Positions 1 through 6,936 of a stretch of DNA of 16,365 nt are shown piece by piece (positions within the stretch are counted from its first letter, which is position 1; each line of letters starts with the position of its first letter). The stretch comes from Bacteroidales bacterium UBA3856 (GTDB lineage: Bacteria; Bacteroidota; Bacteroidia; Bacteroidales; UBA932): contig DGHE01000121.1 of NCBI GenBank assembly GCA_002392525.1, positions 1-16,365 of the forward strand, read 5' to 3'. Under the pieces are notes generated by a model. It was not told the origin of the DNA and did no database searches. It saw only the letters and a list, made by a program, of their open reading frames with translations. A program made the translations under genes and the position numbers.

Positions 1-978
1 CTTGGCGGTTTCCTTGAGGTTCTTCTGGCCCGCCCGGCGCAGCAGCTTGATGGTCTCGCTCTTGTCGGGATTCACGGCACCCGACGAAGCACCGCCGTTG
101 AAATCCGGAATCATGAGGTTGGGAAGCTCTTCCCAGCCATAGCTCCAGGACGTGGCATAATCGAGGTCCAATCCCTTGGAACTGGCCCCGTCCGTCGAAA
201 GCTCGGAGCCGCCCCGCATGGTATGGGGCGTATATTTTGCCAGCGGCAGCAGCTTGTTCACGTTGGTAGCGATACCGGCGCTGCCCAGCATGAGGAGAAG
301 GGCCGATGCCACCAGGAACGGCTTCCACTCCCGGGAACGGATGGCATGGATGAGCTCCATGAGGCCATAGAGCAGCACCATGATGGCCAGGTAATAGGTA
401 ATCTGCTGATGATTGGCCTTTATCTGCAGGCTCAGTGCCAGGCCAAAGAGTACGGCCCCAAGAAGCTTGTGACGGCTCTTATACGTAAACACCAGCGCCG
501 CCAGCACCCAGGGCATGAAGGCAATGGCCTGCATCTTGGTGTTGTGCCCCACCTGGATAATCTGGAAGTTATAACTGCAGAACGCCACGGCAATGGCACC
601 GCCAATGGCAACCGGCACGCTCACGCCCATGGCCAGGAAAAGAAGGAACGCTCCCAGGAGGGCAATGAACAGGTAGGTTGCCGGACGCTTACCAGATAAA
701 AGAAGATTGTAAATCCACTGCGTGTAGTCTCCACCATTCTGCGTGGAGATGGCCGTAGTGGGCATACCGCCAAACATGGAGTCGGTCCAGTACGTAGGAT
801 TATCGGGGTGGGCGGCGTTCCACTCATTCATCTCGTGGGACATGCCCACATAACCGGAGATGTCGCTCTGATATACAATCTTACCTTCCAGCACCTGCGG
901 CACAAAGCCGTAGCTGAGGGCCAGAAACAGCAGCACAATGCCGGCTGCCACGGCTACTTTCTTCCAAATGTCTTTCAT
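1..978 (-). CDS. YfhO-like polytopic membrane protein, C-terminus beyond left edge
   Basis: The visible 326 residues are the N-terminal part of a protein whose end lies outside the window. A hydrophobic segment at about 9-27 is followed by an extracytoplasmic loop with FGGMP (69-73). Further likely membrane helices lie near 101-118, 121-137, 150-166, 172-187, 192-211 and 221-238. The motifs GHNTKM (144-149) and ANHQQITYY (189-197) are, as I recall the family, typical of the large Bacteroidota YfhO-like proteins, which are about 800 residues long. Family knowledge: YfhO proteins have a GT-C-like architecture and are linked to glycosylation of surface polymers; the substrate here is unknown. 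The ATG overlaps the stop of the upstream glycosyltransferase gene (ATGA), so the two are probably translationally coupled and share a pathway, which is inference. The frame is open to base 1. Confidence 0.8.
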   Translation of the reverse strand, partial: MKDIWKKVAVAAGIVLLFLALSYGFVPQVLEGKIVYQSDISGYVGMSHEMNEWNAAHPDNPTYWTDSMFGGMPTTAISTQNGGDYTQWIYNLLLSGKRPATYLFIALLGAFLLFLAMGVSVPVAIGGAIAVAFCSYNFQIIQVGHNTKMQAIAFMPWVLAALVFTYKSRHKLLGAVLFGLALSLQIKANHQQITYYLAIMVLLYGLMELIHAIRSREWKPFLVASALLLMLGSAGIATNVNKLLPLAKYTPHTMRGGSELSTDGASSKGLDLDYATSWSYGWEELPNLMIPDFNGGASSGAVNPDKSETIKLLRRAGQKNLKETAK

Positions 979-2255
979 AAGCTGCCAAGCAGTTGAGCCA
1001 GCGCATGGGTTGTTGCGCGGCGGGTATAAAGGCCGATGTTCCCTTCGGTGGAGGGCACTCCCCCCTCGCAGTGCTGACGCCAGGCGTTGGAGAGGAAAGC
1101 CCGCATGGCGGCGGACTCATCCCAGTCTGCGGTGATGCCCGCACGGGCCTCAAACAGCACGCGGGCCATGGCGCCATCTTCCTGGCCGATGCCCAGCACG
1201 GGGCGGCGCGATGCCAGGTATTCAAAGAGTTTTCCCGGCAGGATGGGCCTGTAATCGGGGTCGTTGCGAAGCGGCAGGATGAGCACGCTGGCACTGCGCT
1301 GCTCGCGAACGGCGGTAGCGTGGTCGGAGGGGCCCAGGGCCACCACGTTGGCGGCAAGGCCGGCATCGGCAATGGCATCCAGCACCTCCCGGTCTACTTT
1401 TCCCACCAGGCGGATGCGGAGGTCCTCCCGGAAACCGGGCTCCGAGGAGGCCATCTTTCCCAGGACTTTCCAAAGGGTAAACGGGTTCCCGTCGGCCGCG
1501 AAAAGGCCGGTATGGGTGATATTGAAATGGCCGTCGGGAGCGGGGGCTTCCGCGGCAAAATCTTCTTCGTCAAAGCCGTTGGTGATGCAGGCGACGGGCG
1601 TTTCCGTGAGCGCCGCAAAGTCTTCCTGCATGAGCGGGGTGCACGTAAGAACGGTACTGCAGCTATCCAGCACATGTTTTTCCATTGCCCGGAGCCTGTC
1701 CCAGGTGCCGGATGTCATGGGCAGGTACTTGAGATAGTACATCTTGCTCCAGGGGTCCCGGAAGTCCGGAATCCAGGGAATGCCCGTAGCCTTATGCAGC
1801 CGAAGCCCGATGAGATGGACCGAGTGCGGCGGCCCCGTGGTGACAATGGCGTCTACAGGGTGCTCTTGCAAATACCCCAGCAAAGTTTTCACCGAGGGCT
1901 TCACCCAGCCCACGCGCGGATCCGGCACAAAGAGATTGGCCCGGACCCAGAGGGAAAGCTTCTGTTTCCAGGTCTTTTCCCCGGAGGAAATCTCCGTCAC
2001 CTGCGTACTCTTGGCGCCGGTGAGCTTTCGGTAGGCGGCATAGGGTTCCCAGATCTTTCCCCGGAGCACTTCCAGGTTCTCCGGCAGCTCCTTCTCGAAG
2101 GAGGGATCCAGGGAAGGGTAATCGGCATTCTCCGGAGCAAACACCACCGGCTCCCAGCCCTCAGAGGGCAGGTACTTCACGAATTTCACCCAGCGCTGCA
2201 CGCCGGAACCGCCCGACGGCGGCCAGTAGTAGGCTATTACGAGGACTCGTTTCAT
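975..2255 (-). CDS. GT-B family glycosyltransferase (GT4-like)
   Basis: 426 residues. The N-terminus is a Rossmann strand (KRVLVIAYYWPP) followed by a glycine loop, GSGVQR (16-21), and DFRDPW lies at 164-169. The C-terminal donor-binding half carries HTGLF (248-252), a strand rich in LILPLR (325-330) and PGKLFEYLASRRPVL (340-354), whose K342 and E345 fit the nucleotide-sugar-binding region of GT4-type enzymes. It probably transfers a sugar from a nucleotide donor at the cytoplasmic face of the membrane; donor and acceptor cannot be read from the sequence. A longer open frame reaches upstream to about 2471, but the ATG at 2255 is preferred. It opens the conserved strand, sits 7 bases below a TATCTTTG -7 box, and avoids overlap with the divergent deformylase gene. 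The gene ends in an ATGA overlap with the YfhO-like gene. Confidence 0.85.
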   Translation of the reverse strand: MKRVLVIAYYWPPSGGSGVQRWVKFVKYLPSEGWEPVVFAPENADYPSLDPSFEKELPENLEVLRGKIWEPYAAYRKLTGAKSTQVTEISSGEKTWKQKLSLWVRANLFVPDPRVGWVKPSVKTLLGYLQEHPVDAIVTTGPPHSVHLIGLRLHKATGIPWIPDFRDPWSKMYYLKYLPMTSGTWDRLRAMEKHVLDSCSTVLTCTPLMQEDFAALTETPVACITNGFDEEDFAAEAPAPDGHFNITHTGLFAADGNPFTLWKVLGKMASSEPGFREDLRIRLVGKVDREVLDAIADAGLAANVVALGPSDHATAVREQRSASVLILPLRNDPDYRPILPGKLFEYLASRRPVLGIGQEDGAMARVLFEARAGITADWDESAAMRAFLSNAWRQHCEGGVPSTEGNIGLYTRRATTHALAQLLGSL

Positions 2256-2262
2256 AAATATA

Positions 2263-2270
2263 CAAAGATA
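2263..2270 (-). promoter_or_regulatory. Putative -7 box (TATCTTTG) for the glycosyltransferase/YfhO operon
   Basis: On the minus strand this reads TATCTTTG, a full match to the Bacteroidota primary-sigma -7 consensus TAnnTTTG. Only 7 bases separate it from the ATG at 2255, so a normally placed transcription start would fall at or a few bases before the start codon. I see no clear TTTG -33 element 19-21 bases upstream. Confidence 0.6.
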
Positions 2271-2282
2271 GCACATTTTTGC

Positions 2283-2290
2283 TATCTTTG
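2283..2290 (+). promoter_or_regulatory. Putative -7 box (TATCTTTG) for the deformylase gene
   Basis: This is a full match to TAnnTTTG, ending 4 bases before the ATG at 2295, so the mRNA would be leaderless or nearly so. The upstream context CATTTTTGC (2274-2282) recurs in front of the mutS box. No clear -33 element is visible. Confidence 0.6.
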
Positions 2291-2294
2291 CTGC

Positions 2295-2942
2295 ATGAGA
2301 AACCTGCTTAGAATCCTGGCCGCACTGGCTATCATCACCAGCTGCTCGGCCCACTCCGGCTGGACCGAGTGGGAAAAGACGGTTATTGACCGTTCCGACT
2401 CCGTCATGTACGTATGTGTCATGCCCGAGGACAGCGCCATTCTGCGCGCACCCAGCGTGGACTTTGGGCAAAAGGAACTAGCCTCACCGGAACTGAAGAC
2501 ACTCCTGGCCAAGATGTACCGCACCCTCACGGACCCTTCCCAGGACGGCGTGGGCATTGCGGCGCCCCAGATTGGCATCAACCGCCGCCTCATCATGGTC
2601 ATGCGCTACGACAAACCGGACAAGCCCATTGAACCGTATCTCAACATCCGCATAGACAGCCTCCTGGGCCAAAAGGTGCCGGGGCCGGAAGGATGCCTCT
2701 CGCTGCCGCCCCTTCGCGGCACCGTCCAGCGCTATCCCAAGGTTCAGATCTCTTATCTCAAGGCCGATGGCACCCCGGTCACCGAGCAGGTAGAAGGCTA
2801 TTCCGCCATCATCTTCCAGCACGAGTGCGACCACCTGGACGGCATCCTCTACACCGACCGGGCCGACACCGTCTATGTCAATGAGTCCTGGGCCGCCGAA
2901 CGTGAACAGTTCTCCTATCAAAAGCCAGATTGGTGGCAGTAA
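2295..2942 (+). CDS. Peptide deformylase with lipoprotein signal peptide
   Basis: 215 residues. All three deformylase motifs are intact: GVGIAAPQ (85-92), EGCLS (132-136) and QHECDH (175-180). The metal ligands are C134, H176 and H180, the catalytic glutamate is E177, and Q92 belongs to the active site. The family removes the formyl group from N-formyl-methionine of nascent proteins, normally in the cytosol. Here the first 17 residues (MRNLLRILAALAIITSC) look like a lipoprotein signal with lipobox ITSC and lipidated Cys17, which would place the enzyme in the envelope. About 55 further residues precede the catalytic core helix. An in-frame extension upstream exists but lies antisense to the glycosyltransferase and is rejected. 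A housekeeping cytosolic deformylase presumably lies elsewhere, so I withhold the symbol def. The gene converges on the barrel gene with a 21-base gap. Confidence 0.9.
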   Translation: MRNLLRILAALAIITSCSAHSGWTEWEKTVIDRSDSVMYVCVMPEDSAILRAPSVDFGQKELASPELKTLLAKMYRTLTDPSQDGVGIAAPQIGINRRLIMVMRYDKPDKPIEPYLNIRIDSLLGQKVPGPEGCLSLPPLRGTVQRYPKVQISYLKADGTPVTEQVEGYSAIIFQHECDHLDGILYTDRADTVYVNESWAAEREQFSYQKPDWWQ

Positions 2943-2963
2943 ACCGTACACCAAATATCAAAA

Positions 2964-4118
2964 TCAGAAACTCCAGCGAACGCCAAAATCCATCTCGAAG
3001 GAGAGAGGACGGGCGGTGTAGCTGGATTCAATGTGATGCCCGCCGGGGATGTGCCAGCTGAGGCCGGGCTGCAGATAGAGCGCCGTCTCACGGGTAATCC
3101 TGAACTGGAAACCGGCTCCGGCATTCAGTGACCAGAACCAGTCCCGGCAGGAGAGGGTTTCCCACTGCTCCGAGGCCGGTTTTCCGCTCACGAAGGAACG
3201 TGTTTCCACCCTGGCACCTACGGCCGTTTCCACCATGGGTCCGCCGCTGATATACAGCGAGAATTCTTTCCATTCCCACGCACGATACTGGACGTTCAGC
3301 GGAATGCCCAGATAGTGCAGGTAGCGCTCCGTCCGGGTTTCGGTAGTACCGGACAGGGCGGTGTAGTTCGAGCGGAGGACGCTGTAGGTAATTCCCGTTC
3401 CCACGCTCCAGCGGGGGGCAAACTCATAACTCACCCCCACGGAAATGCGGGGAAACCGCCTGTGATTCGATTCTGTAGTGGTTTCCCGGTTACGGCTGAG
3501 CATCTGGGTGGTAATGCCGCCGCCCTTCACCACAGGCACCGTATTCCCCATTCCGGGATTGTAGACCACCCCATAACTCTTGGTAACGGTTCCGGGCGCC
3601 TGGGCCAGGAGAAATCCTCCCGATGTGACGGTAATCTCCACGCGGCCGGGCTTCCTGCGCGGTTTTACCGGCTCTTCAAACCAGGATGCCCGCGGCTCTT
3701 CCGGCAGGACCGTCTTCTCTTTGGTAACAGGAGAAGGCTTCTCAGGAGCAACAGGCGTTGAACACGTATCGGCCTCCACAGGCGCCGCCGCTTCGGCCGC
3801 CACCGGCTCCACCGCCGCGGCAACACGCATCGGCCCGGATGAATGACGCGAAACACAAACCAGCCTCTCCGAAGGGACGCAGAGAAGCCCGTCGCCAAAG
3901 GGGACATCGGCCGATGGAATGGCCGATGGTGCCGTCCTCCAGAGGAACACGCCGATCACCACCGCAGCAGCGGCAGCGACTACGCCGGCAGCCCAGGGCC
4001 ACCAGATCACTTTCGGGCGGGCAGCGCCGGCCCGGACTGCGTCCCACAGCCCTTCCGGTGCCGCTTCCTCATACCCTTCCAGAAGGGAGGGAAGCTTGTC
4101 TGTCCAATTATCTTTCAT
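2964..4118 (-). CDS. Membrane-anchored protein with C-terminal outer-membrane-type beta-barrel (possible anti-sigma partner)
   Basis: 384 residues. Residues 1-37 are polar and would be cytoplasmic (MKDNWTDKLPSLLEGYEE..., a style often seen at the start of Bacteroidota sigma-partner proteins). Residues about 41-61 form one hydrophobic helix rich in Ala and Val. Residues about 62-200 are a linker rich in Ala, Pro, Glu and Lys. From about 222 the sequence alternates in amphipathic strands (ISVGVSYEF, SVGTGITYSVL, FSLYISGG, LNAGAGFQFR, LYLQPGLSW) and ends in VRWSF, a terminal aromatic as in BAM-recognised barrels. The gene overlaps the end of the ECF sigma gene by 11 bases. By position and N-terminal shape it may restrain that sigma factor, but I cannot see a recognisable anti-sigma domain. 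Three GGCCGATG octamers cluster in the part encoding residues 64-71. Confidence 0.7.
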   Translation of the reverse strand: MKDNWTDKLPSLLEGYEEAAPEGLWDAVRAGAARPKVIWWPWAAGVVAAAAAVVIGVFLWRTAPSAIPSADVPFGDGLLCVPSERLVCVSRHSSGPMRVAAAVEPVAAEAAAPVEADTCSTPVAPEKPSPVTKEKTVLPEEPRASWFEEPVKPRRKPGRVEITVTSGGFLLAQAPGTVTKSYGVVYNPGMGNTVPVVKGGGITTQMLSRNRETTTESNHRRFPRISVGVSYEFAPRWSVGTGITYSVLRSNYTALSGTTETRTERYLHYLGIPLNVQYRAWEWKEFSLYISGGPMVETAVGARVETRSFVSGKPASEQWETLSCRDWFWSLNAGAGFQFRITRETALYLQPGLSWHIPGGHHIESSYTARPLSFEMDFGVRWSF

Positions 4119-4698
4119 GTTCCTTCAAATAAGCTTTTACTTGCCGGGCCAGTTGTGCACGGGCACGGAAATACTGGGAAGCCGACGAGTCTTCCCGGAT
4201 CCCCAGCAGCCCGGCAATTTCCCGGTGGGATTTCTTTTCAAATACAAACAGGTTGAAAACGGTTCTGTAACCGTCGGGGAGTTCCTGGATCATGCGCTGC
4301 AGCACGGCGGCTGGCACTTCCTGCACCGGAACGTCCTCCTCCTCCGGCATATCGGGCAAATCCTCCACATATTGCAGCTTTCCCTGGCTGCGGAGACTCT
4401 TGAGCGCGCCGTTCACCACAATGCGGCAGGCCCAGGACTTGAGACAGCCCTCTCCCCGGTACTCAAAACGGCCGGCGGCATCCATCATGCGGATGAAGGC
4501 ATCCTGCAGGATGTCTTTCACGGCTGCCCTGTCCGGCACATACCGAAGAGCCACCGCCGTCAGGTAGCCCACATAACGGTCATAGAATGCCCGTATTCCG
4601 GCTGAATCCCTGCGGCGGAGCGCTTCCAAAAGCTGCAACTCTTTCAGTTCATCACTGCCTGCTTTTGAAGAGGAAGCTTTTTGCAGATTCACCGTCAC
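4108..4698 (-). CDS. ECF-subfamily RNA polymerase sigma factor
   Basis: 196 residues from the GTG at 4698. Region sigma2 spans about 38-103 (FYDRYVGYLTAVALRYV, then DILQDAFIRMMDAAGRFEYRG, then LKSWACRIVVNGALKSLRS). Region sigma4 spans about 133-190 (LPDGYRTVFNLFVFEKKSHREIAGLLGI, then SASQYFRARAQLARQVKAYL), which contains the helix-turn-helix that reads the -35 region. The frame is closed by TAA at 4711-4713 and has no ATG before the conserved core. The candidate starts are GTG at 4698 or 4692, both inside the NigD-like gene, or TTG near 4638. The first gives a 47-base overlap with the preceding gene. Translation coupled to the lipoprotein gene, or a weak start, is therefore likely. The next gene overlaps its end by 11 bases. 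Confidence 0.88.
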   Translation of the reverse strand: MTVNLQKASSSKAGSDELKELQLLEALRRRDSAGIRAFYDRYVGYLTAVALRYVPDRAAVKDILQDAFIRMMDAAGRFEYRGEGCLKSWACRIVVNGALKSLRSQGKLQYVEDLPDMPEEEDVPVQEVPAAVLQRMIQELPDGYRTVFNLFVFEKKSHREIAGLLGIREDSSASQYFRARAQLARQVKAYLKEHER

Positions 4699-5308
4699 TG
4701 CCGTTCCATTTTAAGGTAAGTTTTCGTTTGCTGCCGCCGGTCGAAGGCAGGCTGGACAGGTCAAAATAGATAAGGGCATCCGCCTTCTCCAAGGCCGCAT
4801 CTCCATTACTCTGGTGTTCAAGCCGAACTTCGTAGGGGTCTTCCGGATTCTCTCCGGTAATGAGTTTCAGGGTATGCGGAACACTGCCGTCTCCCCAGAA
4901 AGTGGAATAGTGCAGGGTAAGATATCCGTCCTCTGCACTGGTCATCCAGTCATCCAGGATGTCCACGGGGTCTCCTTCTTCGGCCGCAGTGCTTTGCACG
5001 GGACCTTCCTGCAGGTAATCCATCCACTCGAGGTTGCATCGGCTTTCTCCGCTCCACCAGGAAAGGCCGCAGATAATGCGGCACTCACGGGTGAAAGGCT
5101 CCGGGTAGCGGGTGGGATAGAGGCGCGTTGCGTCGTCCAGCTGGAGAAAAACCTGACCGGATGATTCCTGTTTTACGGTTACTATGGCCGTATACTCATT
5201 AAGGACAGGCTCCGGGCCTGTACTGGCAGCGTCTTCCGGGAAAAAGCCCTTGGTACACCCGGACACAAGGCATACGACACTCAATATGATTTCTATCCAT
5301 CGTTTCAT
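4652..5308 (-). CDS. NigD-like lipoprotein
   Basis: 218 residues. The signal peptide MKRWIEIILSVVCLVSGC ends in the lipobox VSGC with Cys18, so this is probably a periplasmic or outer-membrane lipoprotein. The stretch AIVTVKQESSGQVFLQLDD resembles the N-terminal OB-like domain of NigD-type proteins. The C-terminal half, with alternating strands such as GYLTLHYSTFW, KLTLKWNGS and ALIYFDLSSLP, fits the family's beta-sandwich domain. NigD proteins are common in Bacteroidales; one member is encoded in a bacteriocin-related locus and most have no known function. Being first in an operon with an ECF sigma factor, it may sense or respond to an envelope signal, which is inference. A GGAGGA sequence lies about 13 bases upstream of the ATG; it may be coincidental, since this phylum rarely depends on Shine-Dalgarno pairing. 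Confidence 0.75.
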   Translation of the reverse strand: MKRWIEIILSVVCLVSGCTKGFFPEDAASTGPEPVLNEYTAIVTVKQESSGQVFLQLDDATRLYPTRYPEPFTRECRIICGLSWWSGESRCNLEWMDYLQEGPVQSTAAEEGDPVDILDDWMTSAEDGYLTLHYSTFWGDGSVPHTLKLITGENPEDPYEVRLEHQSNGDAALEKADALIYFDLSSLPSTGGSKRKLTLKWNGSDGESAKSFLFKSRQ

Positions 5309-5336
5309 GGCGAATCTATAATCCTCCGGGCAGAAG

Positions 5337-5382
5337 AATCTTGCACGAAATTACACATTTTTCAAAAAATGTACGCAAGATT
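5337..5382. repeat. Nested inverted repeats in the divergent intergenic gap 5309-5428
   Basis: The outer arms AATCTTGC (5337-5344) and GCAAGATT (5375-5382) are exact reverse complements, as are the inner arms ACATTTTT (5355-5362) and AAAAATGT (5365-5372) with a 2-base centre. They sit between the NigD-like gene and the vWA gene. One-mismatch -7-like boxes overlap them: TAATTTCG on the minus strand (5346-5353) and AAGATTTG on the plus strand (5377-5384). This could be an operator covering both promoters or a transcribed hairpin. The rest of the 120-base gap shows nothing else I can name. Confidence 0.4.
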
Positions 5383-5428
5383 TGGTCCGGAAAGGATTAT
5401 CACTCACGGAACTTGAAAACAACCAGAT

Positions 5429-6910
5429 ATGAAAAAAATTGCATTATTCCTTCTTCTCGCCGGCCTTTGCGCCAGCTCCTGCGACAAATTCGGATATATC
5501 GGCTCCCTTGACGGAACGGGCTATATGAATTATCCCGGTCCCAACCCCGAGGACGGACCCGACATCCAGATCTCCGGAGACCGCTTTGACAAAATACAGG
5601 AAAATCCTTTTGTAAGCGTGGCCGAAACCCCGGTTTCCTCCTTCTCTGTCGACGCCGACGGAGCCGCCTACGCTTACATGCGTCTAAGCGTAAGGAACGG
5701 ATTGTTAATCCCCAAGAACTCGGTCCGCATCGAAGAATACCTCAACTATTTTACCTTTGATTACCCCGAACCGGCAAGCGGAGAGACGCTGGGCATCAAC
5801 GCCGAGGCCTTCGCCTGTCCCTGGGCACCGGAACACCTTCTCATTCGCCTGGGCCTCAAGGGAAAAACCCTCCCCGAGAATAAAATCCCTTCCGCTAACT
5901 TTATTTTCCTCATCGACACTTCCGGCTCCATGTACGGTAATGACAGGCTGGAACTGGTTAAAACCGGCCTGTGTGCCATGGTAGATGCCATGCGTCCCGA
6001 CGACCGCGTTGCCATCATCACCTACTCTGGCTCCGTGAAGAGACTGGTGGAATCTACCCTTATCTCCAAGGGAGCCGAGACCATCAAGAGAGCCATCCGC
6101 AGCCTCGATGCAAACGGAGGCACTGCCGGCGGCCCGGCCATGCAGATGGCCTACGACGAAGCCAAAGCACACTATTCCGAGAGTGCCAACAACCACATCA
6201 TCATGTGCACCGACGGCGACTTCAATGTGGGCGTTTCCTCTACCGAAGCGCTGGTAGAAATGGTGGAGAGCTACCAGAAGAGTGGCATCTACCTCAGCAT
6301 CATGGGCTTTGGCACCGGTAACTTCGATGACAGCCGCATGGAAAGCCTGTCCAATCACGGCAACGGTACCTATAATTACATTGACAGCGAAGAAGAAATG
6401 ATCAAAGTATTCGTGAACGAGCGCAGCCACTTCTACTCCGTAGCCAACGACACCAAGTGCCAGGTGCGCTTTAACCCGGAGGCCGTGGCCCAATACCGCC
6501 TTTTGGGATATGAAAACCGCCTCATGAGCCAGGAAGAATTCGAAGACAGCAGCAAAGACGCCGGCGAGATTGGCGCCGGACAGACGGTCACCGCCCTTTA
6601 TGAAGTGATTCCGGCCGATGGATATACGAAGGACACCTCCCTTGCCACCTTCGAAACCCGCTACAAATTCTCCCTCAAAGATACGGAGAGCCGCTCCCTC
6701 ACTACCGAGGTAAAGACCGCCGCTACCGCATCCGAGAACATGAACTTCGCCGCCGGCGTGGCCGCCTACGCCCTGGTTCTTCGCGAGTCGGAGTACAAAG
6801 GCAGCGCCTCATTGAGCCTTGCCCGGGACCTGGTGAACGGCGCCCGCACCTTCGACCCCGACGGTTTCCGTGCACAACTGGTTCAGCTGATGGACAAGCT
6901 GAAGGATTAA
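5429..6910 (+). CDS. YfbK-type von Willebrand factor A domain lipoprotein
   Basis: 493 residues. A hydrophobic N-terminus (MKKIALFLLLAGLCASSC) ends at a probable lipidation site, Cys18, although the -3 position (Ala) is weaker than consensus. Residues about 58-115 (ENPFVSVAETPVSSFSVDADGAAY, then IEEYLNYFTFDYPEP) match the N-terminal domain that precedes the vWA domain in the YfbK family. The vWA domain spans about 157-330. It contains the metal-ion-dependent adhesion site DTSGSM (163-168), the threonine in GGT (T232) and the aspartate in CTDGD (D262), so it should bind a divalent cation. The remainder to the C-terminus fits the conserved family tail. Function is unknown in general; envelope protein interaction is likely. 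It is transcribed alone or together with mutS, 45 bases downstream. Confidence 0.85.
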   Translation: MKKIALFLLLAGLCASSCDKFGYIGSLDGTGYMNYPGPNPEDGPDIQISGDRFDKIQENPFVSVAETPVSSFSVDADGAAYAYMRLSVRNGLLIPKNSVRIEEYLNYFTFDYPEPASGETLGINAEAFACPWAPEHLLIRLGLKGKTLPENKIPSANFIFLIDTSGSMYGNDRLELVKTGLCAMVDAMRPDDRVAIITYSGSVKRLVESTLISKGAETIKRAIRSLDANGGTAGGPAMQMAYDEAKAHYSESANNHIIMCTDGDFNVGVSSTEALVEMVESYQKSGIYLSIMGFGTGNFDDSRMESLSNHGNGTYNYIDSEEEMIKVFVNERSHFYSVANDTKCQVRFNPEAVAQYRLLGYENRLMSQEEFEDSSKDAGEIGAGQTVTALYEVIPADGYTKDTSLATFETRYKFSLKDTESRSLTTEVKTAATASENMNFAAGVAAYALVLRESEYKGSASLSLARDLVNGARTFDPDGFRAQLVQLMDKLKD

Positions 6911-6928
6911 AATTTGCGCCATTTTTGC

Positions 6929-6936
6929 TATATTTG
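6929..6936 (+). promoter_or_regulatory. Putative -7 box (TATATTTG) for mutS
   Basis: This is a full match to TAnnTTTG, in a 45-base gap and 19 bases before the mutS ATG. Together with CATTTTTGC just before it (6920-6928) it repeats the element in front of the deformylase gene at 16 of 17 positions. A TTTG at 6913-6916 is too close (12 bases) to be a standard -33 element. Confidence 0.55.

Larger units (their letters stand above)
2263..2290. repeat. Perfect 11-bp inverted repeat joining two divergent -7 boxes
   Basis: CAAAGATAGCA (2263-2273) and TGCTATCTTTG (2280-2290) are exact reverse complements separated by 6 bases (CATTTT). The arms contain the -7 boxes of both divergent genes, which places the two promoters back to back within a 39-base intergenic gap. 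The symmetry may simply follow from two copies of the same promoter box, or it could be an operator covering both. No T-run follows it, so it is not an obvious terminator. Confidence 0.75.

Noticed and set aside
993..2942. 649-residue plus-strand frame running through the glycosyltransferase region into the deformylase
   Set aside because: Only the part from 2295 has recognisable motifs, a signal peptide and a promoter box before it. The upstream part is antisense to a clear glycosyltransferase and has no family character.
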